Shown: piece after piece, positions 34,639 to 44,345 of the stretch
Numbering within the stretch: the stretch's first letter is position 1
Layout: each line of letters begins with the position of its first letter
Assembly (NCBI GenBank): GCA_024998565.1
Contig: JACOEM010000005.1
Span: 1 to 64,000 of the forward strand
DNA from: Nitrospira sp.
Lineage (GTDB): Bacteria > Nitrospirota > Nitrospiria > Nitrospirales > Nitrospiraceae
Length of the DNA: 64,000 nt
Direction: 5' to 3'
Program-made: the position numbers and the translations under genes
Notes under the pieces: generated by a model
Databases searched by the model: none
What the model saw: only the letters and a program-made list of their open reading frames with translations
What the model was told of the DNA's origin: nothing

Positions 34639-34931
34639 GGCCATCGATGCTCGCCGAAAACGGTCGAGGCGGGACGGCCAGGTGGAGAAGGTTGTCACAA
34701 CCGCATGGTTTCTCAATCGGCAGGCCGGGGTGAGTTTGCATCGATAGCTCGAAGCGTAAGTTGGTAGCAACGGTTGCCGAAGATCCGGCACACTCACGAA
34801 CAGGCGACCTACCCCCTCGCCGCGCTGCGCGTTTTGGCACGTCCAGGGTTTTGTCGTACCTAAATTAGATGCATGCAAAAGCCCGCCGGCTGATTGCGTA
34901 CCCCGAATACTGGTGACCAGAAAAGTTCTCT

Positions 34932-37900
34932 ATGAAGCATGCCTTCCAAGGATTTGACGGTAAAGACGCAATTCTCGTTTCTTTGTTCGCAATCGTCTCC
35001 GGCGTAGTGTTCTACATGATGTATGGTCTTCACGACGAAACACTTGTGAGCAGCATCAACGATGTGTGGTTTCAAAGTGATCTCAAACGAGTTTTTGAGA
35101 ACATGACAGACCGACATGCACGCGGGCACTACCGGGTCAAAGTGCACCCCCTCCATTCACTTTTCACCTTCCCCCCCACCTTGGCCTTAAGAAAACTGGG
35201 AGTTACGCCGTTCAAAGCAGTTCAAATAGTAACGGCAAGCATAGCTTCTGGATACGTAGTCGCGATGTTTCTACTACTCAGAGCACTGGGATGCATCCGC
35301 TTTGATGCCGTGGTGTTTTCCGTCCTCGGCTCGGTCAGCTCGGCGGCCTTGTTCTGGCTTTCTGTGCCGGAGTGTTATGCGCTGGGTGCGACGGGTATTG
35401 CCGTTGGTCTTCTTCTGGCGGCACTGGCGAGCGAGAAGAAACAGGCCGGATGGAAATACGTCGCGGCCAGTGCGTTCTCCCTCAGCGCCACCGTTACCAA
35501 CTGGATGACCGGGATACTCAGCACGTTCGTCGGGAACCATTGGAAACGCACAGTCGTTCTGACCGTCCTTGCACTGTCGACTGTGGCACTGTTATGGGGC
35601 CTGGAGAAACACTTTTTCCCGAACGCTGTGTTTTTTATCGGAGACCGAGAAGAGGGGCGATATCTGTTTTCTCCGACCTTTGGGCGAGTAGTTGAAGTTT
35701 TCAACACCTTCGTATTCCACACCATTGTGTCCCCGGCAGTTACCATGGCAGGAACGACTCAAACAGGGTGGCCGCTCTTGAGTATGCAATCGTCATGGCC
35801 CGGTTCGTCGGGACTACTCGGGCAAATCGGCGTGATCGTGTGGAGTCCGCTTCTAGCAATAGGGATCTGGGCTTTTTTCACTCTCAAAACCCTCGCAGGG
35901 CTTCGAATCGTTCTTGGACTGACAGTCCTCGGCCAGCTTGGCCTACACCTGCTTTACGGTAGCGAAACCTTCCTCTACGCCCTCCATTTCTTGCCTCTTC
36001 TGGTAACGGTTGCCGCTCTGGGTACACGCAGTCATCTGCGTATTCCCGCCCTTGCCCTGGCACTTGTATTGATACCCGTCGCGGGGATGAACAACTGGTG
36101 GCAATTCAATGCGGCGATCGCTCGGGCGGCGACGCCGCGCCACGAGGTCAAAACCCAAATGCGATTGCGGCCCCATGATTCCTGGCCGCGTAGCACGGGG
36201 CATGTCCTCCTGGCTTCCTCAGGTAGTCGGGAAGAACAGAAGGCTTATCACGAGCCCGGTGGCGGCTTTAGTCCAGGTGTAGGCACCTTCGGCATATCGG
36301 TATGGCTCAGTTCCCCGGACGGGAGGGAGTTCATAACAAGCGAAAACATCCCCCTTAACGATATGGTTCAATCATTTTCCTGGCGGGACAATGAACCGCT
36401 TCCCGGATTGAGAACCGTTACACCGTACTACTCTACCGAATGGACGCAATCTGATTGGGGGAAATGGCGACTCCATCTCAACCTACAGGACAATGTCACT
36501 CTCGACCCAGCGCTGCTGATCCGAAGTGCCGGCCCGGCAGGAGGGCCCATTCACAAGATGCACTGGGATGGCCACGCACTCTGGATAAATGAGCGCTGGT
36601 CAGTGACCATCCAGCCGGCTCCTACGGCTGTGAACCTCGGGGAGGAAGGGGCCTCCGACTGGCATCGAAGTGGGGATGCGGACCGAAAAGTAATCAGTGC
36701 GTCGGGATGGGCGTTTGCGCGCATACAGCTTGAGCGGGGTACACCGTGGACCATCAATGTCCATGACGCACATCCGGGCCTCCCCCCGGAGAGTGCATTC
36801 GAGCGGACCTCCGCCCAACTGAACGTGGATCTCCCAGACCCTCGGTTTCAACAGAGCCTGAATGCCCAAGCTGCGCATCTGATAATGGGCTTGGTGGGAA
36901 GAGAAACCAGACCAGGGGATCCCACAAACTATCCGCTAGCCTGGCAACGAGACGGGGCGTATGTCATAACCGCGCTGGCCAGATCAGGCAGGGTTGAGAC
37001 GGCACGCATTCTTTCAAAGGACCTTGCAGAAAGGGATTTCTTCGGCGGGTTTGGGCCGGAGGCGGATGCCCCGGGCTTGGCCCTGTGGGCGCTCAGCATG
37101 GTCGCTCGCCAGTTACGCGACCAGGAATTCGACCGCTGGTTATGGCCGCACATGCAGCGAAAAGTGGGCCTTATCGAGGAAATGCTGACTGCCACTTCAC
37201 CGATTCACAAAACGGTTGAAGGACCGATAGTGCCCAAGCATCTGGGGAAACCAGATTTGTCATTGATTGCGGAGCCTGCGCGAGACGGGCTGATCATTGG
37301 GAAAATGGATCACCATCGGCCAACACTCTTTATCAACGCCATAAGCTACCGCGGACTAGTGGAAGCAGCGGCGATGGCCCATCGCCTTGACCATCCCGAG
37401 GAGGAACGCCATTGGCTGAAGACCGCCGCAGACCTCAAAAGCAACTGGCAGAAAGCCTTTGCTACACCCCTAACAGACAATGACCGGACATACATCAGCG
37501 CGCTGTGGCCAAGCTGGGTGGCAGGTGAGCAACGTCAGACTCTCGCCGATCGTGCCGAACGCAGATGGCAGAGCCGTCGGGATGCAATTGGCAATTACAA
37601 GACGGCACCGTTGTGGACCTATTTCGAATTAGCAGAAGCGCATCAGTGGCTGTTCCTCGATCATCCGGATCGCGCATGGTCCACGATGCAGTGGTTTTGG
37701 GACCACCAGAGTTCACCCGGATTCTATACCTGGTGGGAAGGTGAGGGCGAGGAAAACTCATTTGAAAAATGGGTTCATATACGAGGATGGGTCAATCCTC
37801 CTCATGTCACGCCTCATTACTGGACTGCTGCAGAAATGGCGCTGCTCCAGATAGACATGCTTGGCTATCTCGATGAGGGAGCAACGGAGCCGGTACTCGT

Positions 37901-38102
37901 TATCGGTGGAGGAATCCCCCGAAGTTGGCTGCCCACCCCGATGGATGTCCGGGGGCTCAGAGTTGGAGATATACGTCTCGACTGGCATTGGAACGGCCAT
38001 AATATGGTGGCCGTGGTCCACGGTGAATCGCGCGTAAAGGTGAAGTTAGGGGCCAGCTTTCCAGAGACTGCAGATCTGAGGGTCACCTATCAAAACACCT
38101 GA
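34932..38102 (+). CDS. Large membrane protein with C-terminal six-hairpin glycosidase-like domain
   Basis: I do not recognise this 1056-residue protein as a whole. Residues 1-390 hold about ten TM segments and look like a GT-C/ArnT-type glycosyltransferase or related integral membrane module (for example MKHAFQGFDGKDAILVSLF and a TM near LGSVSSAALFWLSVPECYALG). Residues about 440-620 are beta-rich. Residues about 640-970 look like an (alpha/alpha)6 glycosidase fold: YPLAWQRDGAYVITALARSG, FGPEADAPGLALWALS, LWPSWVAGEQRQ, FYTWWEGEGEENSFEKW, PPHVTPHYWTAAEMALLQ. The order suggests an extracytoplasmic trimming or lyase module tethered to the membrane. Function is unknown; the fusion is unusual. Confidence 0.75.
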   Translation: MKHAFQGFDGKDAILVSLFAIVSGVVFYMMYGLHDETLVSSINDVWFQSDLKRVFENMTDRHARGHYRVKVHPLHSLFTFPPTLALRKLGVTPFKAVQIVTASIASGYVVAMFLLLRALGCIRFDAVVFSVLGSVSSAALFWLSVPECYALGATGIAVGLLLAALASEKKQAGWKYVAASAFSLSATVTNWMTGILSTFVGNHWKRTVVLTVLALSTVALLWGLEKHFFPNAVFFIGDREEGRYLFSPTFGRVVEVFNTFVFHTIVSPAVTMAGTTQTGWPLLSMQSSWPGSSGLLGQIGVIVWSPLLAIGIWAFFTLKTLAGLRIVLGLTVLGQLGLHLLYGSETFLYALHFLPLLVTVAALGTRSHLRIPALALALVLIPVAGMNNWWQFNAAIARAATPRHEVKTQMRLRPHDSWPRSTGHVLLASSGSREEQKAYHEPGGGFSPGVGTFGISVWLSSPDGREFITSENIPLNDMVQSFSWRDNEPLPGLRTVTPYYSTEWTQSDWGKWRLHLNLQDNVTLDPALLIRSAGPAGGPIHKMHWDGHALWINERWSVTIQPAPTAVNLGEEGASDWHRSGDADRKVISASGWAFARIQLERGTPWTINVHDAHPGLPPESAFERTSAQLNVDLPDPRFQQSLNAQAAHLIMGLVGRETRPGDPTNYPLAWQRDGAYVITALARSGRVETARILSKDLAERDFFGGFGPEADAPGLALWALSMVARQLRDQEFDRWLWPHMQRKVGLIEEMLTATSPIHKTVEGPIVPKHLGKPDLSLIAEPARDGLIIGKMDHHRPTLFINAISYRGLVEAAAMAHRLDHPEEERHWLKTAADLKSNWQKAFATPLTDNDRTYISALWPSWVAGEQRQTLADRAERRWQSRRDAIGNYKTAPLWTYFELAEAHQWLFLDHPDRAWSTMQWFWDHQSSPGFYTWWEGEGEENSFEKWVHIRGWVNPPHVTPHYWTAAEMALLQIDMLGYLDEGATEPVLVIGGGIPRSWLPTPMDVRGLRVGDIRLDWHWNGHNMVAVVHGESRVKVKLGASFPETADLRVTYQNT

Positions 38103-38133
38103 GTCAGGGCGGCCTCATGGAGAATGCAGTATC

Positions 38134-39285
38134 GTGCAGAGCAACGGTGTAGCCGGCGGCCATCCAGTAGCGATGTTGTGCAAAGGTGACGACGGGTACG
38201 GAGTGGCGTCCGTATTGAAGCTCTATGCCCGCAACGCGCCTGAGTTGCAGTTTGTCTGTCTACAGCCAGGGGCCATGTTCGATTGGCTGAAACACAATGG
38301 AAACCGCGTTCATTTGGTAGAGGGGTTGTCGAGTTTCACGGCCACAAGTTCAGCCCGCACGCTCATGCAATTACCTGCGGTCATGGCCAAGGCGTATCAA
38401 TCCGCGACAACCTTGCACCAGCTTTTCAAGCAGCTAGGTATACGCGTCGTCCACGCGCATTGGCTGCCGCAACACATCATTGCCGGGCATCTGCGGAAAC
38501 TCGGCTACACATCGGTGTGGCACATCCACGGAAATATGAGCCAGCGCCGACTTTTCGGCTTGGGGTCGAAGTTCAACCATCTGCTGGCTAAATGGGGGGC
38601 CGATCTGTTGATTCCCGTGAGCGACTTCATTGGATCCAACTGGAAAGGCGCGGGTGTCCCGATACGAGTCATTCACAACGCAGCACCCAAATTATTTGAA
38701 GGCCCGAATGAACGACGCGAAGACTACATTCGCTGTGTCATCGCCGGGCGTCTGACGGAAGACAAAGGGCACCACCTGGCGATTCAAGCCGTGCTGAATG
38801 CGAGAACTGCTGGGCACGATGTACGCCTCGATGTGTTCGGAGGCCCACTCGAACGGAATCCATATTATGAAGAGTTGGAGCGCCTGGTAAGTCACTTCAA
38901 TGCTGCGGAAAGCATTCGCTTCATGGGGTTTTCGGACACACTCAGGCAGCAGCATCAGTTTTATGATCTGGGGCTGCAATGTCGCATCAGTCCTGAGCCC
39001 TGCAGCATGTGGGTCTGTGAAACGCTGGTGGATGGCCTCCCGTTGATCGCAGCCGATACCGGCGGGACGGCGGAACTCATCGAAGATGAGGTCACCGGAT
39101 TGCTTTTCAGAGGTGGTGATGTCGGCGACCTCACGTCAAAACTGCTAACGTTGATCGAGGATCGTCACCGCCTCCGAATCATGCGGCGCGCGGCCTATGA
39201 ACGAGGGCGACGCCAATTCGGAGTTGAGCGGTTTATCTCGGAAACCTATGATGCTTACGCCGTATCGTTCTCCCAATCGGGCTGA
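38134..39285 (+). CDS. GT4-type glycosyltransferase
   Basis: The 383-residue retaining glycosyltransferase has a GT-B fold: HPVAMLCKGDDGYGVASVLKLY at the N-terminus, VVHAHWLPQHIIAGHL, the C-terminal donor site AGRLTEDKGHHLAIQAVLNA, DVFGGPLERNPYY and EPCSMWVCETLVDGLPLIAADTGGTAELI (E-x7-E region). The GTG start lies 31 nt after the preceding gene. Substrate unknown. Confidence 0.88.
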   Translation: MQSNGVAGGHPVAMLCKGDDGYGVASVLKLYARNAPELQFVCLQPGAMFDWLKHNGNRVHLVEGLSSFTATSSARTLMQLPAVMAKAYQSATTLHQLFKQLGIRVVHAHWLPQHIIAGHLRKLGYTSVWHIHGNMSQRRLFGLGSKFNHLLAKWGADLLIPVSDFIGSNWKGAGVPIRVIHNAAPKLFEGPNERREDYIRCVIAGRLTEDKGHHLAIQAVLNARTAGHDVRLDVFGGPLERNPYYEELERLVSHFNAAESIRFMGFSDTLRQQHQFYDLGLQCRISPEPCSMWVCETLVDGLPLIAADTGGTAELIEDEVTGLLFRGGDVGDLTSKLLTLIEDRHRLRIMRRAAYERGRRQFGVERFISETYDAYAVSFSQSG

Positions 39286-39300
39286 GGAATTCGTCGAAGA

Positions 39301-41277
39301 ATGGAAGCAAGACCGACAGTGCCATGCAGCGCCGAACCATACGGACCGTCATCCGTGCATGCCGGCCAAGACTCCGCGAAACGCTTGGGAAGCAGAATCA
39401 CCTCCGGGCTCTTCTGGTCGGTATTGAGTATTGCAGTGGGTAAGGGCGCAAGTCTCATCGCCCAGCTCATCCTCGGATGGCTTCTCGCCAAAGAAGATTT
39501 TGCGCTGTACGCCATCGCCATCTCCTGGTCGACCATCGTGATGGCGCTGAGAAACGGCGGGACCCAACGCCTTCTGATACAGAAGGGGACACAATATTCA
39601 GACCTGGCCGTGATGTATTTGAAGTTCGCCCTCCTGTTCAACGTCGTTGGCTTCGCGATCCTCATGGCGGCGGCTCCGATCCTCTCCGGCCTGTACGACA
39701 GTCATTCCCTGCGCGTAATGGTGTGGATTCTCGGGTTGTCGCTGCCCTTGAGTACGGCTGCCATGATTTTCCAAGCGAAACTGTCAGCCGATCTGGAATT
39801 CGCCAAGGTTTCCCGCCTGATCATCCTGTCATCGCTCGCCCGGCATGGGTCTATGGTCGTGTTTGCGTGGCTGGGCCTCGGGCCGCTGAGCTTCGTGTTG
39901 CCGCTGTGTGTCGTGGCCCTGGTGGAAACGGCGCTTGGATGGTACTGGGCTAGACGCTGGCCGCCGAACCGGCCACTGACCTGGCCTTCCATCTGTGGGA
40001 TTTTCCAGGACAGCCGGTGGGTGATGCTCACCGCATTGGCAAGTGCACTCACCATCAACGGTGATTATCTTGCAATTAGTCTCCTCCAGAGCAAAGAACT
40101 GTTGGGTGTCTATTTTTTTGGGTATCAGTTGAGCCTCGCCCTAGTGGCATTGGTCACAAGCAGCCTGGACACCGTCATGATGCCGACGTTCTCCTCCCTG
40201 GGCCACGAAACCTCTCGCCAAACGGACCTGTTTGTAAGAGGAACTCGTCTCCTTGCCGTGGTGTCGACCTTTGCCTGTTTCGGCCTTGCGCTGGCCGCTC
40301 CGGCGGCGATTCACGGTCTCTGGGGAGGAAAATGGGACGAGGCGATTCCGGTGGTGCAGATCTTGTCGCTGGCAATGCCGGTGCGCCTCATGATTCCGCT
40401 GTGTCGAGCCATGTTGGAGGCCCGCGGGCAGTGGAGGCTCGTGTCGGTCCTTTCTATATCCGACGGCATAGGGATCACTATGGCGGGCGCCGTTGGTGCC
40501 CTTGAAGCCGTCATCGTGATCTACGGGATACAGGCGGTGATGGTGGGCCTCGCCTATCTTCTGCGCTGGCAATCCGATACCCTGATTTTTGCCATGTATG
40601 GCGCCTTTGCCACGGCCATGTTCGCCCTGTTCGTCACAACTGAGCGGCGCCGTGTTCCGTTGTCTGTTTCATCGAGCGGACGTGTCCTCTCCGACACCAA
40701 ACTGGCCAGGGCAGGATTGTGGCTCAGCGATATGGCCCCGAGATTTCTGGCCGTCGTTGTGCCGTTTTTTTTGGTCGCCAATGTCTTCCTGCCCGGGCAC
40801 GTGCCAACGGATGTCGGATTCGCTGCCATCAGTCTCTTTGTGGTCGTCATGGCAGGTCCATGGTTCATGCCCCAGTATCGCTCCCATTTTGTACGAGGAG
40901 GGCTGTATGTGGGTAGCGCCTTTCTGATGTATATGGGCGAACAATCCGGCATGTCCGACATCTGGCCTATCTACGTCACTTACAATACGCTCTTGGCCCT
41001 GATTGCCCTCCTGGTGTTGTTGAGCATGCGCTTCAGCCGTGGTAATCGATTTCAAACTACACCGTTGGATTATCTGATGGTATTTTTCGCCTTGATCGTC
41101 CCCCTGCTGCCCGAAATGCGTGCCGATATGCCGACTCTGAGCATTCTGGCGGCCAAACTCATTGTGTTGTATTTCTCATTTGAACTGTTGCTCCATACGT
41201 TTACAGATCGAGTCAAGCAATTGGGGTTCCTGTCTTTATGGGTCCTATTCGGATTGGGTGTAAAGGCATGGCTCTAG
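39301..41277 (+). CDS. Wzx/MATE-type polysaccharide flippase with C-terminal membrane extension
   Basis: The first 440 residues are an oligosaccharide flippase of the Wzx type (SGLFWSVLSIAVGKGASLIAQLILG, LGWLLAKEDFALYAIAISWSTIV, RLLIQKGTQYSDLAV, MIFQAKLSADLEFAKVSRL), with about 12 TM segments. Residues 460-658 add roughly six more TM segments (FLAVVVPFFLVANVFLP, DVGFAAISLFVVVMAGPWFM, PLDYLMVFFALIVPLLPEM) with no family I can name. Normal flippases are about 480 residues, so this is a fusion or extension. It lies between the glycosyltransferase and the TPR lipoprotein. Confidence 0.8.
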   Translation: MEARPTVPCSAEPYGPSSVHAGQDSAKRLGSRITSGLFWSVLSIAVGKGASLIAQLILGWLLAKEDFALYAIAISWSTIVMALRNGGTQRLLIQKGTQYSDLAVMYLKFALLFNVVGFAILMAAAPILSGLYDSHSLRVMVWILGLSLPLSTAAMIFQAKLSADLEFAKVSRLIILSSLARHGSMVVFAWLGLGPLSFVLPLCVVALVETALGWYWARRWPPNRPLTWPSICGIFQDSRWVMLTALASALTINGDYLAISLLQSKELLGVYFFGYQLSLALVALVTSSLDTVMMPTFSSLGHETSRQTDLFVRGTRLLAVVSTFACFGLALAAPAAIHGLWGGKWDEAIPVVQILSLAMPVRLMIPLCRAMLEARGQWRLVSVLSISDGIGITMAGAVGALEAVIVIYGIQAVMVGLAYLLRWQSDTLIFAMYGAFATAMFALFVTTERRRVPLSVSSSGRVLSDTKLARAGLWLSDMAPRFLAVVVPFFLVANVFLPGHVPTDVGFAAISLFVVVMAGPWFMPQYRSHFVRGGLYVGSAFLMYMGEQSGMSDIWPIYVTYNTLLALIALLVLLSMRFSRGNRFQTTPLDYLMVFFALIVPLLPEMRADMPTLSILAAKLIVLYFSFELLLHTFTDRVKQLGFLSLWVLFGLGVKAWL

Positions 41278-41300
41278 GAGTGAGACAACCAGTGCATCGT

Positions 41301-43718
41301 ATGTTCCCCATGACCGGACTCCAGCCTGCCCCCCGCAGGCTGGTCACCATCATCATCGGGCTGGCGTTGATACTCACCTCGTCGGCCTGTGGGGGCCCGC
41401 AGGAGCGCAAGGCCCAATACCGCGCCAAGGCGCAGGATTACATCCAGGCGGGGAACTTTCCGAAGGCCCGTGTAGCATTGCGAAACGTACTGAAGATCGA
41501 TCCCAAAGACGCCGACGCCTATTTTATCGTGGCACAGGTCGAAGAAAAGGAAGAGAACTGGCGCAATGCGGTCGCCAACTACCAGCAGGTCATCGATATC
41601 GTACCGGACCACAAAGAGGCCCTCATTATCTTGGCCAAGTACTACCTCGAGGCCAAACTCGCGGATGAGGTAGGGCGGACGGCCGACAAGGTTCTCAAAA
41701 AACATCCGCAAGACCCACAGGCCCAGGCCCTGAAGATCGCCTTGCTCGCGCAGCAGGACAAGATGGATCAGGCGATGGTCCGGGCGGAGGAACTCAGTAA
41801 AAAGTACCCGACCGAGCCGGATGTCGCAATTCTCCTGGCCACGCTATATGGTCAGAACCATCGCTTGCAGGATGCTAGAGCGACGTTGCAACGTGCACTC
41901 CAGGCACATCCACATCACCTGGATCTCCTGCACAATTTGAAAACTATCCTCGTCGAAGCTCACGACGACAAGGCCACGGAGCAGGTGTTGCGCCAGATCA
42001 TTCAGGAAGAGCCCACGATATATGACCATCGGCTGAAACTGGCCAGATTTTTCGAACAGCTCAAGGCGACTGATCAGGCCGAAGCCGTGCTGCGCGACGC
42101 GCTCAAGGTGTTCCCTGAGAACGACCAGGCCTGGTTGGCCTTGGCTGATTTTTTAAACATGCGCCGGGGAAAGGAGGCAGCACGGGTTGCACTTCGACAA
42201 GCTGCCGAACTGCTGCCATATTCGACTCAAATACCATTCGCATTGGCAGCGCTGTATGAGTCTCATAAGGATCTCGCGGAAGCCAAGCGGGTCTATGAAA
42301 CACTTGCGAAGGACTACGTCAGGAAGCCGGCGGGGTTGGATGCGGAGGTCAAAATCGCACAGCTCGACTTCCACGCCGGACGTCAGGCGGAAGCCGAGCA
42401 ACGACTGTCGGAAGTCTTGCGGCAGAATCCTCGTTCGGCTCAGGGATTGATCCTGCAGGGAAAGATGGCCTTGATCGGACGAAACGGCAAGGACGCGGTG
42501 CAAGCATTTCGGACGGTGCTTCGCGATCAGCCGGAACTCGCCCATGTGCAGTACCTGCTCGGCCAAGCGTACTTAATGACGGGTGACTCATCGTTAGCCC
42601 GTGAGAGTTTCGAACGGTCCGTGGCACTTCAGCCCAGTCTGGTCGAGGCTCGATTCGCTCTGGCTATGATGGAGAGTCGAAGTGGACAACCGCAAAGCGC
42701 CAGGGCGCGCTTGAAGGCCATCCTGACATCTCATCCCGATCATCGGGAGGCGATGGAGCTCTTGTTCGGTTTGGACCTTGCGGCCGGAGATTGGAATCAC
42801 GCCGCGTCGATTCTAAGTCGCCTACGGCAATTGCAGGGAGAAAGCGCCGCTGTCCTTATGGCGGAGGGTAGATTATTCGAGAGCCGCAAGGATTTTGCCG
42901 GGGCCATCGCGGCCTATGAGCGTGCGGCGACAATGGCAGTCGATGCTCAGGGACCTCTGGTGGCCGTCATCCGACTCGATCTTCAACAGAAGCAACCCGA
43001 ACGTGCAAGACGCCGCCTAGAGGGTATCATTGCCGCACATCCCAATCATCCCTACGCCCATGGCCTGATGGGAGAAGTCTTGACCCTCATTGGACGGCGG
43101 GATTCGGCCATGGCCCAATTCCGTGAAGCGATCAGAATCAATCCGCGCTGGCTCACCCCTTGGCTGGACGCGGCGACACTCTCAATGGCACAGGGACAGG
43201 CAGACAACGCGGTTCGAACCCTGAAAGAGGGCTTAACCGCAAACCCCGCCAGTGAAGAGTTACACATGTTGTTGGCGTCCGTGTTGGCGAGCCAAAATTC
43301 AGTTGATGAGGCCATTGCGGCCTATGACGCCGTACTCCGCATGAATCCGCGCAATATTTTCTCGGCCAACAATCTGGCGGCACTGTTGGCGGATCACAAA
43401 CACGACGCGCCGAACCTGGAGCGTGCGTTTTTGTTGAGCCGTGAATTCGAAAAAGACGCCCCGTACCCACTGTTTCTCGATACGCTGGCATGGGTGCGAC
43501 TAAAAATGGGGCATCTCGAAGAAGCGCTACGCATCATGCGACAAGCGATTGTGAAAGCCCCGGATCTCCCGACACTTAATTACCACCTTGGCGCGGCGCT
43601 CTATCAGTCGGGCCGAAATGTGGAAGCCAAGGTGTATCTCGCAAAAGCGCTCAAGAGCACAGAACAATTCCAAGGGCGACGTGAAGCGCAAGAATTGTTC
43701 GCCCGAACGAGCGGATAG
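41301..43718 (+). CDS. TPR lipoprotein of PEP-CTERM/XrtA-type exopolysaccharide loci (PrsT-like)
   Basis: The 805-residue protein begins with a lipoprotein signal peptide (MFPMTGLQPAPRRLVTIIIG..., lipobox SSAC). More than fifteen TPR units follow, for example ALRNVLKIDPKDADAYFIVAQ and AYDAVLRMNPRNIFSANNLAA. The ATG at 41301 gives a normal signal peptide; the frame opens upstream at 41238 inside the flippase gene. Length and position match the PEP-CTERM system TPR lipoprotein PrsT. It probably assists assembly or export of the polysaccharide. Confidence 0.82.
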   Translation: MFPMTGLQPAPRRLVTIIIGLALILTSSACGGPQERKAQYRAKAQDYIQAGNFPKARVALRNVLKIDPKDADAYFIVAQVEEKEENWRNAVANYQQVIDIVPDHKEALIILAKYYLEAKLADEVGRTADKVLKKHPQDPQAQALKIALLAQQDKMDQAMVRAEELSKKYPTEPDVAILLATLYGQNHRLQDARATLQRALQAHPHHLDLLHNLKTILVEAHDDKATEQVLRQIIQEEPTIYDHRLKLARFFEQLKATDQAEAVLRDALKVFPENDQAWLALADFLNMRRGKEAARVALRQAAELLPYSTQIPFALAALYESHKDLAEAKRVYETLAKDYVRKPAGLDAEVKIAQLDFHAGRQAEAEQRLSEVLRQNPRSAQGLILQGKMALIGRNGKDAVQAFRTVLRDQPELAHVQYLLGQAYLMTGDSSLARESFERSVALQPSLVEARFALAMMESRSGQPQSARARLKAILTSHPDHREAMELLFGLDLAAGDWNHAASILSRLRQLQGESAAVLMAEGRLFESRKDFAGAIAAYERAATMAVDAQGPLVAVIRLDLQQKQPERARRRLEGIIAAHPNHPYAHGLMGEVLTLIGRRDSAMAQFREAIRINPRWLTPWLDAATLSMAQGQADNAVRTLKEGLTANPASEELHMLLASVLASQNSVDEAIAAYDAVLRMNPRNIFSANNLAALLADHKHDAPNLERAFLLSREFEKDAPYPLFLDTLAWVRLKMGHLEEALRIMRQAIVKAPDLPTLNYHLGAALYQSGRNVEAKVYLAKALKSTEQFQGRREAQELFARTSG

Positions 43719-43730
43719 GAGTCGTGAACC

Positions 43731-44342
43731 ATGCAGCTGAGTTTCAAGATCGTTCAGAGAATTACGTTAGGATTGCTCATAGGAATGTTTCTGACTGCCA
43801 CTGTAAGCTGCCAATCCGCTGACGTGCGCGGGGCCTCTCAGGAGGTATCCAATTCCGACCAGGGGTACCAGCTCGGCCCTGAAGATGTCCTGCTCATTTC
43901 CGTCTGGAAAGATGAGCACCTGACAAGAGAGGTGGTCGTCCGGCCGGATGGCATGATTTCTTTTCCACTGGTCGGAGATGTCTCGGCCGAAGGTCGAACG
44001 GTGGAGGAACTGCGCATAGACCTCGCCAAACGATTGATTAAATATATTCCTGCCGTCAACATCACGGTGGCCGTTCTCAAACCGCTGAGTTACAAGGTCT
44101 ATGTCGTAGGACGGGTAGCGAAGCCCGGCGAATTCCTGGTCGGCCACTATACCGATGTCCTTCAAGCTTTGAGCCTCGCCGGCGGATTGACCCCCTTTGC
44201 GGCGGAAAACGATATCAAGGTCGTGCGCCGGGTCATGGGACAGCAGCAGACCTTTCCGTTCCGGTACGGTGATGTGCGGAAGGGCATTGATCTGGAACAG
44301 AATATCATCTTGCAGCGCGGCGACGTCGTGATGGTGCCGTAA
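43731..44342 (+). CDS. Polysaccharide export lipoprotein (Wza/OPX family)
   Basis: The 203-residue protein has a lipoprotein signal (LLIGMFLTATVSC), a Poly_export domain (about 45-125; YQLGPEDVLLISVWKDEHLTREVVVRPDG and FPLVGDVSAEGRTVEEL) and one SLBB-type domain (about 130-200; VYVVGRVAKPGEFLVGHYTDVLQALSLAGGLTPFA). It is shorter than Wza (about 380 residues). It probably forms the periplasmic/outer-membrane part of the export channel. AGGAG precedes the ATG. Confidence 0.92.
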   Translation: MQLSFKIVQRITLGLLIGMFLTATVSCQSADVRGASQEVSNSDQGYQLGPEDVLLISVWKDEHLTREVVVRPDGMISFPLVGDVSAEGRTVEELRIDLAKRLIKYIPAVNITVAVLKPLSYKVYVVGRVAKPGEFLVGHYTDVLQALSLAGGLTPFAAENDIKVVRRVMGQQQTFPFRYGDVRKGIDLEQNIILQRGDVVMVP

Positions 44343-44345
44343 CTC

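Noticed and set aside
34834-34860. Possible sigma-54 promoter (TGGCACG)
   Set aside because: The second element lacks the GC at the required distance (TTTTG instead of TTGC).
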